From JADJNW01 sp033761835 (lineage in GTDB: Bacteria > Bacteroidota > Bacteroidia > Chitinophagales > Saprospiraceae), in assembly GCA_033761835.1 (NCBI GenBank), contig JANRME010000367.1, forward strand, positions 1 to 39,000: a stretch of 39,000 nt of DNA. The letters are read 5' to 3'. The notes under the pieces were generated by a model. That model did no database searches and was not told the origin of the DNA. It was given only the letters and a program-made list of their open reading frames with translations. A program made the translations under genes and the position numbers. Numbering within the stretch: the first letter of the stretch is position 1; every line of letters begins with the position of its first letter. Below, in pieces: positions 15,601 through 23,441 of the stretch.

Positions 15601-18600
15601 TATAGGGTTTGGGGGCTCTCTTACACCGGCAATCTAAATGTACAAGTGGGAGATGATGCCATTTTAGTGCCACTTTCTGACGAATGTTTTGATTTATCGG
15701 ATAACTTTATTACCGTTATAAGAAAAGATGTGGATGGTGGTATGGTTAGTCTGAACAATGGTGACACCACCGTGGCGGTATGTGGCGCAAGCAGTACACC
15801 AGGCCAGTTAATTTTCGATTTTGAGTCCAGTGCCAATTCTAATTATCTCTTCGTCATTACGACCACGAATAACGATGTTTTTGCAGTGCTGTTAGGTAAT
15901 AGTGTGAATTTCAATGGCGTACGCAATGGCGAGTACCGCGTTTGGGGCGTTTCTTACACCGGCAATCCTACGGTACGCACGGGTCGGAATCTTTTTGAAA
16001 TCCCATTATCGAGTGAATGCTTTGATGTTTCTGACAATTTTATTCTCATTAAGAAAGATGCAACCACCGGAGGTACGATTGCTGCGACTTCCGCCGATAC
16101 TTCGCTTATTTTCTGCCCTGGCAATGGTAAAGCCGATGTCGTACAGCTTTCTACCAATGGGGATTCTAGTGGCGATTATATTTATATTTTGACCAATGCA
16201 AATAATGGTTTTATTTCGATTATCCCTGATTCAACCATTAATTTTGATACTTTGCCCATAGGCATTTATCGTATAAGAGGCTTAGCATACACCGGCGATT
16301 TGAGCATATCAGTCGGTGCTAATGTAACAAACACGGAGCTTTCCAATGAATGTTTTGATCTGTCGGACAATTTCATTCAAGTCACCAATCAACTGCCAGA
16401 TGGTGGTACGGTTGCTCTGGCAGAAGGGCTGACGCAGCAATTTACTTGCCCAGCCGACGGAAAAGCGGATACCATTGCCTTTTTCAACGAAGGTAATATT
16501 GGAAAGGGGTTTGTATTCTTGATTACCGATGAAAACAATATCATCGAAGCGATCACCGAAGAAAATACTTACGATTTTGAAAGCGATACCGAAGGTACAA
16601 ATCGCATATGGGGATTGGCTTACAGTGGAAATTTGACGGCTAAAGTCGGCGACAACGCGGCAACGGCTGCGCTGAGTGATGATTGCTTTGACCTATCGAA
16701 TAATTTTATTGAAATAACAAGGGAATTGCCTGTGGGTGGTGACGTAACTCTTGAAAACGGTGATACCCTGACTTACGTTTGTTTGAATACAGGTGGTTCA
16801 AGCATTGTAAAATTCGACAGCACCGGCACTTCTCGTGGCGATTATATTTATGTAATTACTGACGAAAACAATATTATCCGAAACGGCATTTTCGGCGATG
16901 AATTTGATTTCTCCTTCCTCTCTCTCGGTACCTTCCGAGTATGGGGCTTGGCTTATACCGGTACACTTACAGCGACTATTGGCGACGTAGTGACCAATGT
17001 GCCAATTTCTGACGATTGCTTTGAGCTTTCAGATACTTATGCGACCGTTGTAGTCAGTGATCCTGATGCCGGAACAGTTGCTACTGAAAGCGGTGCTACC
17101 GCAGTTACAATCTGTGTTGGCGATGGTGAAGCCGATGTAATAGCGTTCGATAGCGTTGCAACGACAATGGGGCGCTATAACTATCTAATTACAAATAAAA
17201 ACAATATATTGTTAGCGGTGTCCGAAGGGGATAGCTTTGATTTTGAAACAATTGATGCAGATACCTGTCGCGTATGGGGTATATCTTACACAGGCGCTTT
17301 GCAGGTGCAAATCGGTGAAAACATAACAACTGCGGCTCTTGCAGATGGTTGTTTCGATTTGTCCGATAATTTTATCCTGATTAATCGCTCTTTAGTGGAT
17401 GGCGGTATGATCGCTTCCGACCGCCCAGGAGAAGTGATTTATACTTGTGTCGGTGACGGCGTTGCTGATGTGATTACTTTCTCCAACAATAGTGGGGCTC
17501 AAGCAAATTACATCTATGTATTGACAAATGAAAACAACCAAATCAGAGGCACGATTACAGGCAATCAATTCAATTTTGAAACAGCTGGGGTTGGTGTGAC
17601 CCGCGTTTGGGGGGTCTCTTTCACAGGTGCATTTGCAGGGGCATTTAATGCTAATATCCTAACGACAAGCCTTGCTTCTGGGTGCTTCCAAGTTTCTGAA
17701 AACTTCATCACCATTTCGCGGGATCGTCCATTGGGTGGTGATATTTCTACAGCCGATGGCGCTACCAGCACTTTGTTCTGTCCTTCACCTAATGAACCGG
17801 GTTTGATATTTGAAACGACCAGTAACCGCCGTTTGAGCTACGCTTTTGTTGTAACGGATACGAATAATGTGGTGCTGGCATTCAGCAATCAAGATACCGT
17901 TAATTTCGAAGCTTTGCCGGTGGGGACTTATCGTATTTGGGGGCTTTCATTTGCAGGAGAATTGCAATTAGCCCTTGGCGACAATATCCTTGGCAGTGAT
18001 CCATTAGCAAGCAGTTGTTTTGAAATTTCTTCCAATTTTGTCACGGTTTATCGTTCAACCCTTGTAGATGGTGGCAGAATAAGCAATCTGGGAGGGCCCG
18101 ACACGCTTTACGTTTGTCGTGGCAACGAATCGGAAGACTTAGTGATTTTGGGGAATGACAGTGAGGCAAGCGATGCCGATTACCTGTACGTACTGACGAA
18201 TCAAAACAATACCATCCTATTGCCAAGCCTAAGCTCTGAAGCGATTGATTTTAATGGCGCTGCGCCAGGGATTTATCGAATTTGGGGCGTGTCTTTCACT
18301 GGCACTTATGAAGCCACAGCAAGTGACAATATTGCTTCTGCACAATTGTCAGACAGTTGCTATCAGACATCTGAAAACTTTATCACTGTGTTCGTTGATA
18401 CACCAAATGGCGGAACGGTAGCTACTACCGACAGCTTGACGCTTATTGAGCCAAACCTCGATTTGGGCGAGCCGCAGTTATTCAGCTTTATGTCCAATAA
18501 TACTTCGATTGTAAAATATCAATACGTAGTGACCAATGTCAACAATGAAATCGTTGCGTTTATTGACAGCGTAGATGTTGATTTTGAAGGACTTGCCGCT

Positions 18601-19077
18601 TGGGGTACGCTTAGAGTTTGGGGATTGGCTTACACGGGTACGATCAAAGTGGGTGTGGGCGAAGATTTAGATAGTGGCGATCCTTTGACAAATGATTGCT
18701 TCGACCTATCAGATAATTTTGTGGTGGTGGCTTTCCCTGTGCCAGTTACTGGCGATGATACGCAAATTTTCCAATACGAAACGCCTATTGCTACAGTGTT
18801 AGAAAGCTATTCCCAAATAAAAGTAGATGTAGCCCCTAACCCTGCATCGCACCGAATTCGAGTGAGTATCAGTGCGGAACGTCCGCAAATCGAGGATAGT
18901 AACTTGCGCATCTACTCTGTAACAGGTCAATTGATGTACGAACAAAACCTACTCGTTAAGAAAGGCGACAACCAATTGGAAGTGCGCATCAATGACTTCC
19001 CAGATGGCTTGTATTTAGTGCAATTGCGTAATGGCGACAAGCTCCAGACGGTACGTTTCTTAAAGCAGTGGCAGTAA
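12655..19077 (+). CDS. Giant T9SS-secreted protein of 18 Cys-containing ~112-residue repeats
   Basis: 2140 residues from ATG 12655 (MRLKSTLLFFILLNVGSAITAQ, a clear signal peptide). The longer frame from 12583 would bury the signal. From about residue 30 to 2030 it is one unit repeated 18 times. Each unit has the order GGxVxLxxGxT, then Cys with GDGxxD, then an aromatic strand xYxYLVTDENNxILAI, FDFExL, YRVWGLSYTGxL, a GDN stretch, and SxxCFDLSDNFI. Two Cys per unit (one before GDG, one in CFDLSDNF) could pair; unit 18 lacks the first. The last 90 residues are a T9SS type A sorting domain (VDVAPNPASHRIRVSI, LRIYSVTGQLMYEQ, FPDGLYLVQLRNG..TVRFLKQ). It is probably a surface fibre or adhesin. I do not recognise the repeat as a named domain. 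Confidence 0.88.
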   Translation: MRLKSTLLFFILLNVGSAITAQIRPGWCIQDATISVSGGQSELYFCEGDGIADQARFKVTPFAQPFAYLVTDENNIILRVSRNNTINFEGLGGGKLRVWAFAYLGNILAEVGQDATNSVLADICYGLTQNFIPVGSIVPNAGSVATSDGRSSLFTCRDDGNSDVITFTNTSSDPFYTYVITDENNVILAFTNDANSFDFESLSTDKVRVWGVSYIGSIRAKVGDDITKVAFASGCFDLSDNFVAITRAMPNGGTVSLTTGETNKTICAEDLSGDILTFTSQGTTTNPYAFVVTDENGNVIAILNGNNADFSLTAPGVCRVYGVSFTGELKVLIGDNINNAVLSDDCYDVSDNFVQIIKREVDGGMVRLAGGGSNATVCVEGGLSDILSFVNTSTVSGSNYVYLITNQNNVILAIANGSTFNFANLNSRDIRVWGLSYTGTLLAKVGDNAATAALSGECYDLSDNFLTITRKSVDGGIVSLTNGSSTAAICRGDNAPDTLSFKNTSTSVESYIYLVTDLTGNVLGFINGHQFNFASLSQDSFLVYGLSYSGAFTVPLGSNINSVNFSSECADLSGNFVTIIVRSVEGGRVSLEGITDDATFCSGDGASDIGVFSTSSSSTENFVFLITNANNQLVNIALGNTFDFEDSPTGEYHVWGLSYIGNLQIAQGQSLVGSTLADNCFELSENFATINVFETDGGTVSLINGDTSAVVCLNTAQATEFAFENTSTAGNYAYLVTNEANIILAIANGNSFDFASLPVGNYRVWGVSFAGTLTAQAGQNAATAVLASDCYQLSENFISIGFQQVDGGVLSLSNGGETATVCIGDTNTDELSFTTTSTTASYVYLITDENNKILAISDENNFDFNNINAAVVRVWGLGFSGNLTAQIADNAGTATLSDECFDLSNNFITVTRKNVDGATVSLASGDTLAVSCAGVPELTPLAFANTSSAGSSYTYLVTDETTNVLAIAQGNNFSFDTFPQGNYRVWGLSYTGNLNVQVGDDAILVPLSDECFDLSDNFITVIRKDVDGGMVSLNNGDTTVAVCGASSTPGQLIFDFESSANSNYLFVITTTNNDVFAVLLGNSVNFNGVRNGEYRVWGVSYTGNPTVRTGRNLFEIPLSSECFDVSDNFILIKKDATTGGTIAATSADTSLIFCPGNGKADVVQLSTNGDSSGDYIYILTNANNGFISIIPDSTINFDTLPIGIYRIRGLAYTGDLSISVGANVTNTELSNECFDLSDNFIQVTNQLPDGGTVALAEGLTQQFTCPADGKADTIAFFNEGNIGKGFVFLITDENNIIEAITEENTYDFESDTEGTNRIWGLAYSGNLTAKVGDNAATAALSDDCFDLSNNFIEITRELPVGGDVTLENGDTLTYVCLNTGGSSIVKFDSTGTSRGDYIYVITDENNIIRNGIFGDEFDFSFLSLGTFRVWGLAYTGTLTATIGDVVTNVPISDDCFELSDTYATVVVSDPDAGTVATESGATAVTICVGDGEADVIAFDSVATTMGRYNYLITNKNNILLAVSEGDSFDFETIDADTCRVWGISYTGALQVQIGENITTAALADGCFDLSDNFILINRSLVDGGMIASDRPGEVIYTCVGDGVADVITFSNNSGAQANYIYVLTNENNQIRGTITGNQFNFETAGVGVTRVWGVSFTGAFAGAFNANILTTSLASGCFQVSENFITISRDRPLGGDISTADGATSTLFCPSPNEPGLIFETTSNRRLSYAFVVTDTNNVVLAFSNQDTVNFEALPVGTYRIWGLSFAGELQLALGDNILGSDPLASSCFEISSNFVTVYRSTLVDGGRISNLGGPDTLYVCRGNESEDLVILGNDSEASDADYLYVLTNQNNTILLPSLSSEAIDFNGAAPGIYRIWGVSFTGTYEATASDNIASAQLSDSCYQTSENFITVFVDTPNGGTVATTDSLTLIEPNLDLGEPQLFSFMSNNTSIVKYQYVVTNVNNEIVAFIDSVDVDFEGLAAWGTLRVWGLAYTGTIKVGVGEDLDSGDPLTNDCFDLSDNFVVVAFPVPVTGDDTQIFQYETPIATVLESYSQIKVDVAPNPASHRIRVSISAERPQIEDSNLRIYSVTGQLMYEQNLLVKKGDNQLEVRINDFPDGLYLVQLRNGDKLQTVRFLKQWQ

Positions 19078-19154
19078 TTTTAAGACTTCAGATGATAGAT
19101 TTTAGATATAGACCATCTAAAGTCTAATAAATTTTGAGTTGGTATAAACATTAT

Positions 19155-19197
19155 GAAAGCGGCCTTGCTTCCGGGCAAATGTCGCTTTCTTTTTTTA
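19155..19197 (+). terminator. Rho-independent terminator of the giant repeat gene
   Basis: GAAAGCG (19155-19161) pairs with CGCTTTC (19183-19189), followed by a run of seven or eight T residues (19190-19197). It lies 78 bases after the stop of the giant gene. Confidence 0.85.
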
Positions 19198-19253
19198 TTC
19201 TAAGCGTTCAAACATACTGCCTTTTTGATTTAGCTTAACTTTTAAAGCAGGAA

Positions 19254-19286
19254 ATTGTTACCACAACAAAAGGCTTTGTACTTTTG
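19254..19286 (+). promoter_or_regulatory. Promoter of the TPR-like membrane protein gene
   Basis: TACTTTTG at 19279-19286 matches TAnnTTTG exactly. ATTG at 19254-19257 is a partial -33 element with a 21-base spacer. The start codon at 19307 is 20 bases downstream, supporting that start. Confidence 0.6.
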
Positions 19287-19306
19287 CAAAAATTTAATAA
19301 ACCATT

Positions 19307-19912
19307 ATGTTTCAGATCAATATTTATCTGCGTTTGGGGCTGATTGCGCTGACTTTGCTTGGCGGCGTAGCGCTGGCATTTGCTTTTGGATTTTGGTATG
19401 CGTTTCCGTTTTTTTTGATCGGCGTTTTCCTGTTGGTGGGTTATCTATTGCTGGGTACTATTCAATCGGCGGCGATGTTATTACAGGAAACGAAGTTTGA
19501 AGAGGCCGATAAGCGCCTGAAATTAACCCTCACTTCGCGGTTGCTTTACCCTACCAATCGAGCTTATTACTATATTCTAAAAGGAACATTGGCAATTGCT
19601 TTTAAAAACAACGATGAAGGCGAAATGTGGCTCAAAAAGGCCCAACAGGTAAAACTCCCGACCGATAATGAAAAAGGGATGATCGAATTGCAATTGGCAA
19701 ACCTGGCAGCCCAAAAGGGGAACTGGCAAAAAGCACAATTGCATTTTCGGAATATGAAAGGGCTGAAAATCACCGATGAAAATATTAAGGAACAATATAA
19801 ACAGTTTGAAAAAGCAATGGGGCAACGCGGTCAAATGAAAGCCGCCGGGCAACAAGGCGCTGGAATGGTAATGAAACCAGGGGGAAAGCGCCGCAGACCA
19901 AAGATGAGGTAG
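19307..19912 (+). CDS. Membrane-anchored TPR-like protein
   Basis: 201 residues. Two N-terminal membrane helices (about 8-29 and 31-50; LIALTLLGGVALAFAF and FFLIGVFLLVGYLLLG) are followed by a helical cytoplasmic region of about 55-165. The repeats there resemble tetratricopeptide units (KFEEADKRLKLTLTS, YYYILKGTLAIAFKNNDEGEMWLKKAQQV, IELQLANLAAQKGNWQKAQLHFRNM). The C-terminal 30 residues are basic and Gly/Gln-rich (GQQGAGMVMKPGGKRRRPK), consistent with a flexible, possibly nucleic-acid- or membrane-binding tail. It looks like a scaffold protein of unknown partner. It is a single gene with its own promoter, flanked upstream by the terminator at 19155-19197 and facing the response regulator gene. 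Confidence 0.7.
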   Translation: MFQINIYLRLGLIALTLLGGVALAFAFGFWYAFPFFLIGVFLLVGYLLLGTIQSAAMLLQETKFEEADKRLKLTLTSRLLYPTNRAYYYILKGTLAIAFKNNDEGEMWLKKAQQVKLPTDNEKGMIELQLANLAAQKGNWQKAQLHFRNMKGLKITDENIKEQYKQFEKAMGQRGQMKAAGQQGAGMVMKPGGKRRRPKMR

Positions 19913-20032
19913 GCATCGGGTGTTGGTTACTGGTTTCTTGCTACTTGTATTTTGTCACTTATAGCTTGCAGCCATCTAGAAATGTACGGAAATAAATTGT
20001 CCGACCTCCCACTTCTGATTTTCGACTTCCAA

Positions 20033-20728
20033 TTAATCAACTACAAAACGGTATCCAACGCCTTTAATGGTAAGGATTTCGAGGTTACTATCTTCTTTCA
20101 AGTAATCGCGGAGTTTTGTGACGTACACATCTAAATTGCGGGAGTTAAAAAAGGAGTCGTCGCCCCAGATTTCATTGAGGATGTCTTTTCTGCTTACCAC
20201 CACATTTTTGTTTTCCATGAGAATACGCAATAATTCTGCTTCCCGGTGCGAGAGCTTACGAACATTGCTGCCAATTTTTAATTCATAGCGCAGTGGTGAA
20301 AATTCGTATTGCCCAATTGGCAAAGCTTCGTTGCTTACTGTATTCGTTTTGGCAGAGCCATTTCCTGTTATATTCAATAGATTTTGAATACGTATAATTA
20401 ATTCTTCCATACTGAAAGGCTTGCGAATGTAATCATTCCCGCCCGATTGGAAGCCTTTGAGTACGTCCTCGGTTTGCGTCTTTGCAGTCAGAAAAATAAT
20501 GGGGATGGTTGGATTTATTTGGCGAACTTCGCTTGCAATTGTATAACCATCCTTTTGCGGAAGCATTACATCCAATACACAAATATCAGGCTGGAATTGT
20601 CGAAACACAGGAAGTGCTTGCTGTCCTTCAGCAACCATCCGCACATCAAACTCGCGGCTCTCTAAGCTTTCCTTTACAATTCGCCCGAGAAAAGGCTCAT
20701 CTTCAACGTAAAATACTTTGATACCCAT
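20033..20728 (-). CDS. OmpR-family response regulator
   Basis: 231 residues from ATG 20728 (MGIKVFYVEDEPFLGRIV); an upstream in-frame ATG adds 10 unrelated residues. Residues 1-120 are a receiver domain with the acidic pair in VEDE, phospho-acceptor Asp53 in CVLDVMLPQKDG, the switch Thr in FLTAKTQ and the conserved Lys in IRKPFS. Residues about 135-231 are an OmpR/PhoB winged helix (ILMENKNVVVSRKDILNEIWGDDSFFNSRNLDVYVTKLRDYL, then IKGVGYRFV). It is phosphorylated by the histidine kinase encoded just upstream on the same strand. OmpR-type regulators usually bind direct repeats about 10-11 bp apart, which matches the TTAACC arrays before the GLPGLI gene and the barrel gene. That target assignment is inference. 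Confidence 0.93.
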   Translation of the reverse strand: MGIKVFYVEDEPFLGRIVKESLESREFDVRMVAEGQQALPVFRQFQPDICVLDVMLPQKDGYTIASEVRQINPTIPIIFLTAKTQTEDVLKGFQSGGNDYIRKPFSMEELIIRIQNLLNITGNGSAKTNTVSNEALPIGQYEFSPLRYELKIGSNVRKLSHREAELLRILMENKNVVVSRKDILNEIWGDDSFFNSRNLDVYVTKLRDYLKEDSNLEILTIKGVGYRFVVD

Positions 20729-20733
20729 AAACC

Positions 20734-20809
20734 GCAAAATGTAAAATTTTAAATGCAAAATGTAAAAGAACCTTTTGAGATATTTAAAAATGCTGTGATT
20801 TTACATTTT
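20734..20809. repeat. AAAATGTAAAA words between kinase and regulator genes
   Basis: GCAAAATGTAAAA occurs at 20734-20746 and again at 20755-20767, exactly 21 bases apart, and its core is inverted at 20799-20809 (TTTTACATTTT). The same 11-mer AAAATGTAAAA recurs after the antiporter gene at 29637-29647. It could be autoregulatory sites of the response regulator or a dispersed intergenic repeat. Confidence 0.45.
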
Positions 20810-20822
20810 ATATATGCCTTTA

Positions 20823-22385
20823 TTAATTTCCCCTCGGCAAATGCACTGTAAAACAACTTCCCCTACCCAGTTCGCTCGCCACTGCGATGCTGCCACCGTG
20901 TTTTTTCACAACATTAGCCACATAGCTTAGGCCCAAGCCATGCCCCTTCGTATTATGCACATCACCCGAAGTAACGCGATAAAATTTCTCAAAAATTCGT
21001 GTCTGGTGCTCCGGCGCGATACCAATGCCATTATCTTGTACAATAAAGGTCAATTGACCATTTTGCTGTTCCAATTTGATATTAATTTCGGGTTCGTTTT
21101 TGCTGTATTTCAAGGCATTATCAATTAAATTATATACCACACTGGTGAGATGGGTCATATCGCCTTGCACCGTAAAATCAGCGCCGATAGAGTCAAAATC
21201 CACCCTGGCGGCATATTTTTCAAATTGGAGTTTCATAGAGTCCAGAATTTGCTGTAAAACCTCTCTAAAATCGAATCGTTCCGTGCGCAATTCCGGTTCT
21301 CCTTGTTCAAAAATTGCCATCTTTAAAACCTTGTCAACCAGTATATTGAGGCGATTAAGTTCATTTTTGGAAATATCGAGGTATTCATGGGTGAGTTGAG
21401 GGTTTTGCAAAGCATTAAAATTACTCAGCGCTTCAATCGCTACGCTTACTGTTGCGATGGGGGTTTTCAGTTCGTGGGTTACATTACTGATGAAATCGTT
21501 TTTGAGTTGTGCCAGTCGCTGCTGTTGTCGCAAACTTCTGTAAACCAACCAAAAAGCCAAAGAAGTGATACCCACAAGAAAAATAGAAAATAGGATTTGA
21601 GGCAGGATTTTTTGAAAAAGATAACCGTTGTAATCCAGGAGGGTCGCTGCAAAAACATCGCGCGGTGGAATGCCCGCCAATACAGGACCGATGAACAATT
21701 GCTTTTCGTCAAACCTTACATCCTGTATTTTGAATTTTATCAAATCAAAAGCAATAGGCATCTCGGCAATTCGCAAGCGCTCGCTAAAAGCTCGTTCTAC
21801 GGAAGGTGTGGTCAATGTATCCTTATCAATTTTAATCATAAACCCTTTAGTATTGTCTTTTCCTTCGACGGTTAGAATAAATTGTTGGAGCGTTTTACTT
21901 ACTCGAACCGCTTGAATACTGTCGGATGACAATGATAGAAGCCCATCAGGTGTTCGAAGTCTTATTTTTTCGGTATTTGGTTTTTGATTTTGGGCAAATC
22001 CGATTCCGTGAGTAGTGAATTGTTGCTTTGGACCAGCAGATGCGGTCATTCTTTGCCTTAATCGAGGCTGTCCAACTCCTAAGGAGTCCTTCGTAAAATA
22101 AAGCGCAGAAGCTTGACCGCTCAATCTTAAGGCAGCCATCGAATTCCCTTTCAATTGAGTAGGAATCGTGTCGCAACTATCGACTTCTGCAATTATTTTA
22201 CTTTGAAATATAGAATCCTGTAATGTTGAAATCGTCTGATGAAAGAGATTATCCGCTTCTTTACGCAGCCAGACCCGCTGTTCTTCGTACACTTTTTTCA
22301 ACCAAAAAACCTGGAACGCAATTAGCAAGGTAATGCTAAGCGGCATCAAAATCAGTGAAATCGCATATTTATTTGGTCGAGTCAT
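20823..22385 (-). CDS. Sensor histidine kinase
   Basis: 520 residues. There is an N-terminal membrane helix (about 9-28, ISLILMPLSITLLIAFQVFW), a periplasmic sensor region of about 230 residues without a recognisable fold, and a second helix at about 262-282 (ILFSIFLVGITSLAFWLVY). The HisKA domain has the phospho-acceptor His304 in NVTHELKTPIATV. The HATPase domain shows the N box (NLIDNALKY), G1 (VQDNGIGIAPEHQ), the F box (IFEKFYRV) and G2 (GHGLGLSYV). It probably senses an envelope signal. The response regulator follows 94 bases downstream, and the divergent GLPGLI gene starts 224 bases upstream. No TAnnTTTG box is seen right before its start. It may belong to the group of kinases adjoining TonB-like outer-membrane genes in Bacteroidota. 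Confidence 0.93.
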   Translation of the reverse strand: MTRPNKYAISLILMPLSITLLIAFQVFWLKKVYEEQRVWLRKEADNLFHQTISTLQDSIFQSKIIAEVDSCDTIPTQLKGNSMAALRLSGQASALYFTKDSLGVGQPRLRQRMTASAGPKQQFTTHGIGFAQNQKPNTEKIRLRTPDGLLSLSSDSIQAVRVSKTLQQFILTVEGKDNTKGFMIKIDKDTLTTPSVERAFSERLRIAEMPIAFDLIKFKIQDVRFDEKQLFIGPVLAGIPPRDVFAATLLDYNGYLFQKILPQILFSIFLVGITSLAFWLVYRSLRQQQRLAQLKNDFISNVTHELKTPIATVSVAIEALSNFNALQNPQLTHEYLDISKNELNRLNILVDKVLKMAIFEQGEPELRTERFDFREVLQQILDSMKLQFEKYAARVDFDSIGADFTVQGDMTHLTSVVYNLIDNALKYSKNEPEINIKLEQQNGQLTFIVQDNGIGIAPEHQTRIFEKFYRVTSGDVHNTKGHGLGLSYVANVVKKHGGSIAVASELGRGSCFTVHLPRGN

Positions 22386-22524
22386 ATTTTTATAGGCGTA
22401 AAGGTTTAAAGGCTTTAGGCGTTGTGGCTTAATTGCTTTATTTGAAGCCTGTACACCTCTAAGCCTGATACTTTTATAAACCTCTCACAAATTTACACGC
22501 TTCTGAATCAATATGTTCGGTCTT

Positions 22525-22590
22525 TTAACTTTAATTAACCTTAAATCAAGGATGATTAACCCCGCTTATCATTTTGGTGCAATACTTTTG
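22525..22590 (+). promoter_or_regulatory. Three-site direct-repeat operator and -7 box of the GLPGLI gene
   Basis: TTAACT (22525), TTAACCT (22535-22541) and TTAACCC (22556-22562) are stepped by 10 and 21 bases. A 20-base gap then leads to TACTTTTG (22583-22590), an exact TAnnTTTG box, 20 bases before the ATG at 22610. There is no -33 TTTG, as expected at an activator-dependent promoter. The same spacing (10, 21, 27 to the -7 box) occurs at 27050-27115. The 14-base spacer shares TCAAG and a final GA with that copy. Confidence 0.75.
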
Positions 22591-22609
22591 TCAAAAAAAC
22601 AGATTCACC

Positions 22610-23362
22610 ATGAAAAAATTATTAATACTCGTTATTCTAACGCTTGTTTGCAAAAGCTTGTCTTTGGCACAGGAAGGCGTGATTATTTATGAGCAAAAAA
22701 TAAATATGCATCGCAACGCCCTGGTGGTCAATGGACAAGATATGAGATCTATGATGCCGGAGTTTCGCATTAATAAGATGCAATTGCTTTTTAATGCAAA
22801 TGAGTCTTTGTATAAAAATCTTGAAGATGAATCTACAGATGAAGTATCAAATACCAATGGTATGACATTTCGTATGACGCGCCCTAAAAATGAGACTTAT
22901 AACAATTTCAAAGAGGGACAGCGTATCCAGCAAAGAGAGTTTATGTCTAAGAAGTTTCTGATCAAAGGTGAAATTCAGCAAACGCCTTGGAAAGTAAGCG
23001 GAGAAATGGAAGAAGTGGCCGGCTATAATTGCATGAAAGCGACGATGACCGATACCAATCCGAATGGCGATATTCGCAATATCGCTGCATGGTTTACAAC
23101 GGATATTCCTGTAGCTGCTGGCCCGGAAACCTTTGGATCCTTACCAGGCTTGATTTTGAAATTGGATATTAATGAAGGGGAAACGGTTTATACGGCGCTC
23201 TCGATTGACAAACGCACCTTGAAAAAAGATGAATTGGAAGTACCCAGCAAAGGCAAAGAAATGACAGAGGAAGAATTCCGCGAAATGGTGCAAGAGCAAA
23301 TGAAGCAAATGGGCGGTACTCCTGGCGGTGGTCAAAGAATGATAATCAGAGGAGGACAATAG
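22610..23362 (+). CDS. GLPGLI family protein
   Basis: 250 residues from ATG 22610 (MKKLLILVILTLVCKSLSLAQ, a signal peptide); a start 12 codons upstream would overlap the promoter box. The family signature is seen as FGSLPGLILKLDI near residue 184, preceded by the typical AWFTTDIPVAAGPE. The central region (WKVSGEMEEVAGYNCMKAT) is also standard for the family. The C-terminus is charged with a Met/Gly-rich tail (EMVQEQMKQMGGTPGGG). GLPGLI proteins are exported, their molecular role is unknown, and they are often encoded with TonB-like beta-barrel genes. Here the partner barrel gene is at 24199-27000, and both carry the same operator. A good terminator follows at 23407. Confidence 0.9.
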   Translation: MKKLLILVILTLVCKSLSLAQEGVIIYEQKINMHRNALVVNGQDMRSMMPEFRINKMQLLFNANESLYKNLEDESTDEVSNTNGMTFRMTRPKNETYNNFKEGQRIQQREFMSKKFLIKGEIQQTPWKVSGEMEEVAGYNCMKATMTDTNPNGDIRNIAAWFTTDIPVAAGPETFGSLPGLILKLDINEGETVYTALSIDKRTLKKDELEVPSKGKEMTEEEFREMVQEQMKQMGGTPGGGQRMIIRGGQ

Positions 23363-23406
23363 GCAATACAACAATTATATTTTCATTATTAACTTCACCC
23401 GACTAA

Positions 23407-23441
23407 ATCGGTGCAATGCTGGTCGTTGTGCCGATTTTTTT
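23407..23441 (+). terminator. Rho-independent terminator of the GLPGLI gene
   Basis: ATCGG with TGCAA (23407-23416) pairs with TTGTG and CCGAT (23426-23435), with two wobble pairs and a 9-base loop, followed by TTTTTTT (23435-23441). The T run overlaps the stop codon of the convergent Uma2 gene. Confidence 0.8.

Noticed and set aside
12655..19077. CRISPR-like or tandem DNA repeat
   Set aside because: The periodicity is a protein repeat of about 336 bp with highly diverged DNA, not identical short repeats with unique spacers.
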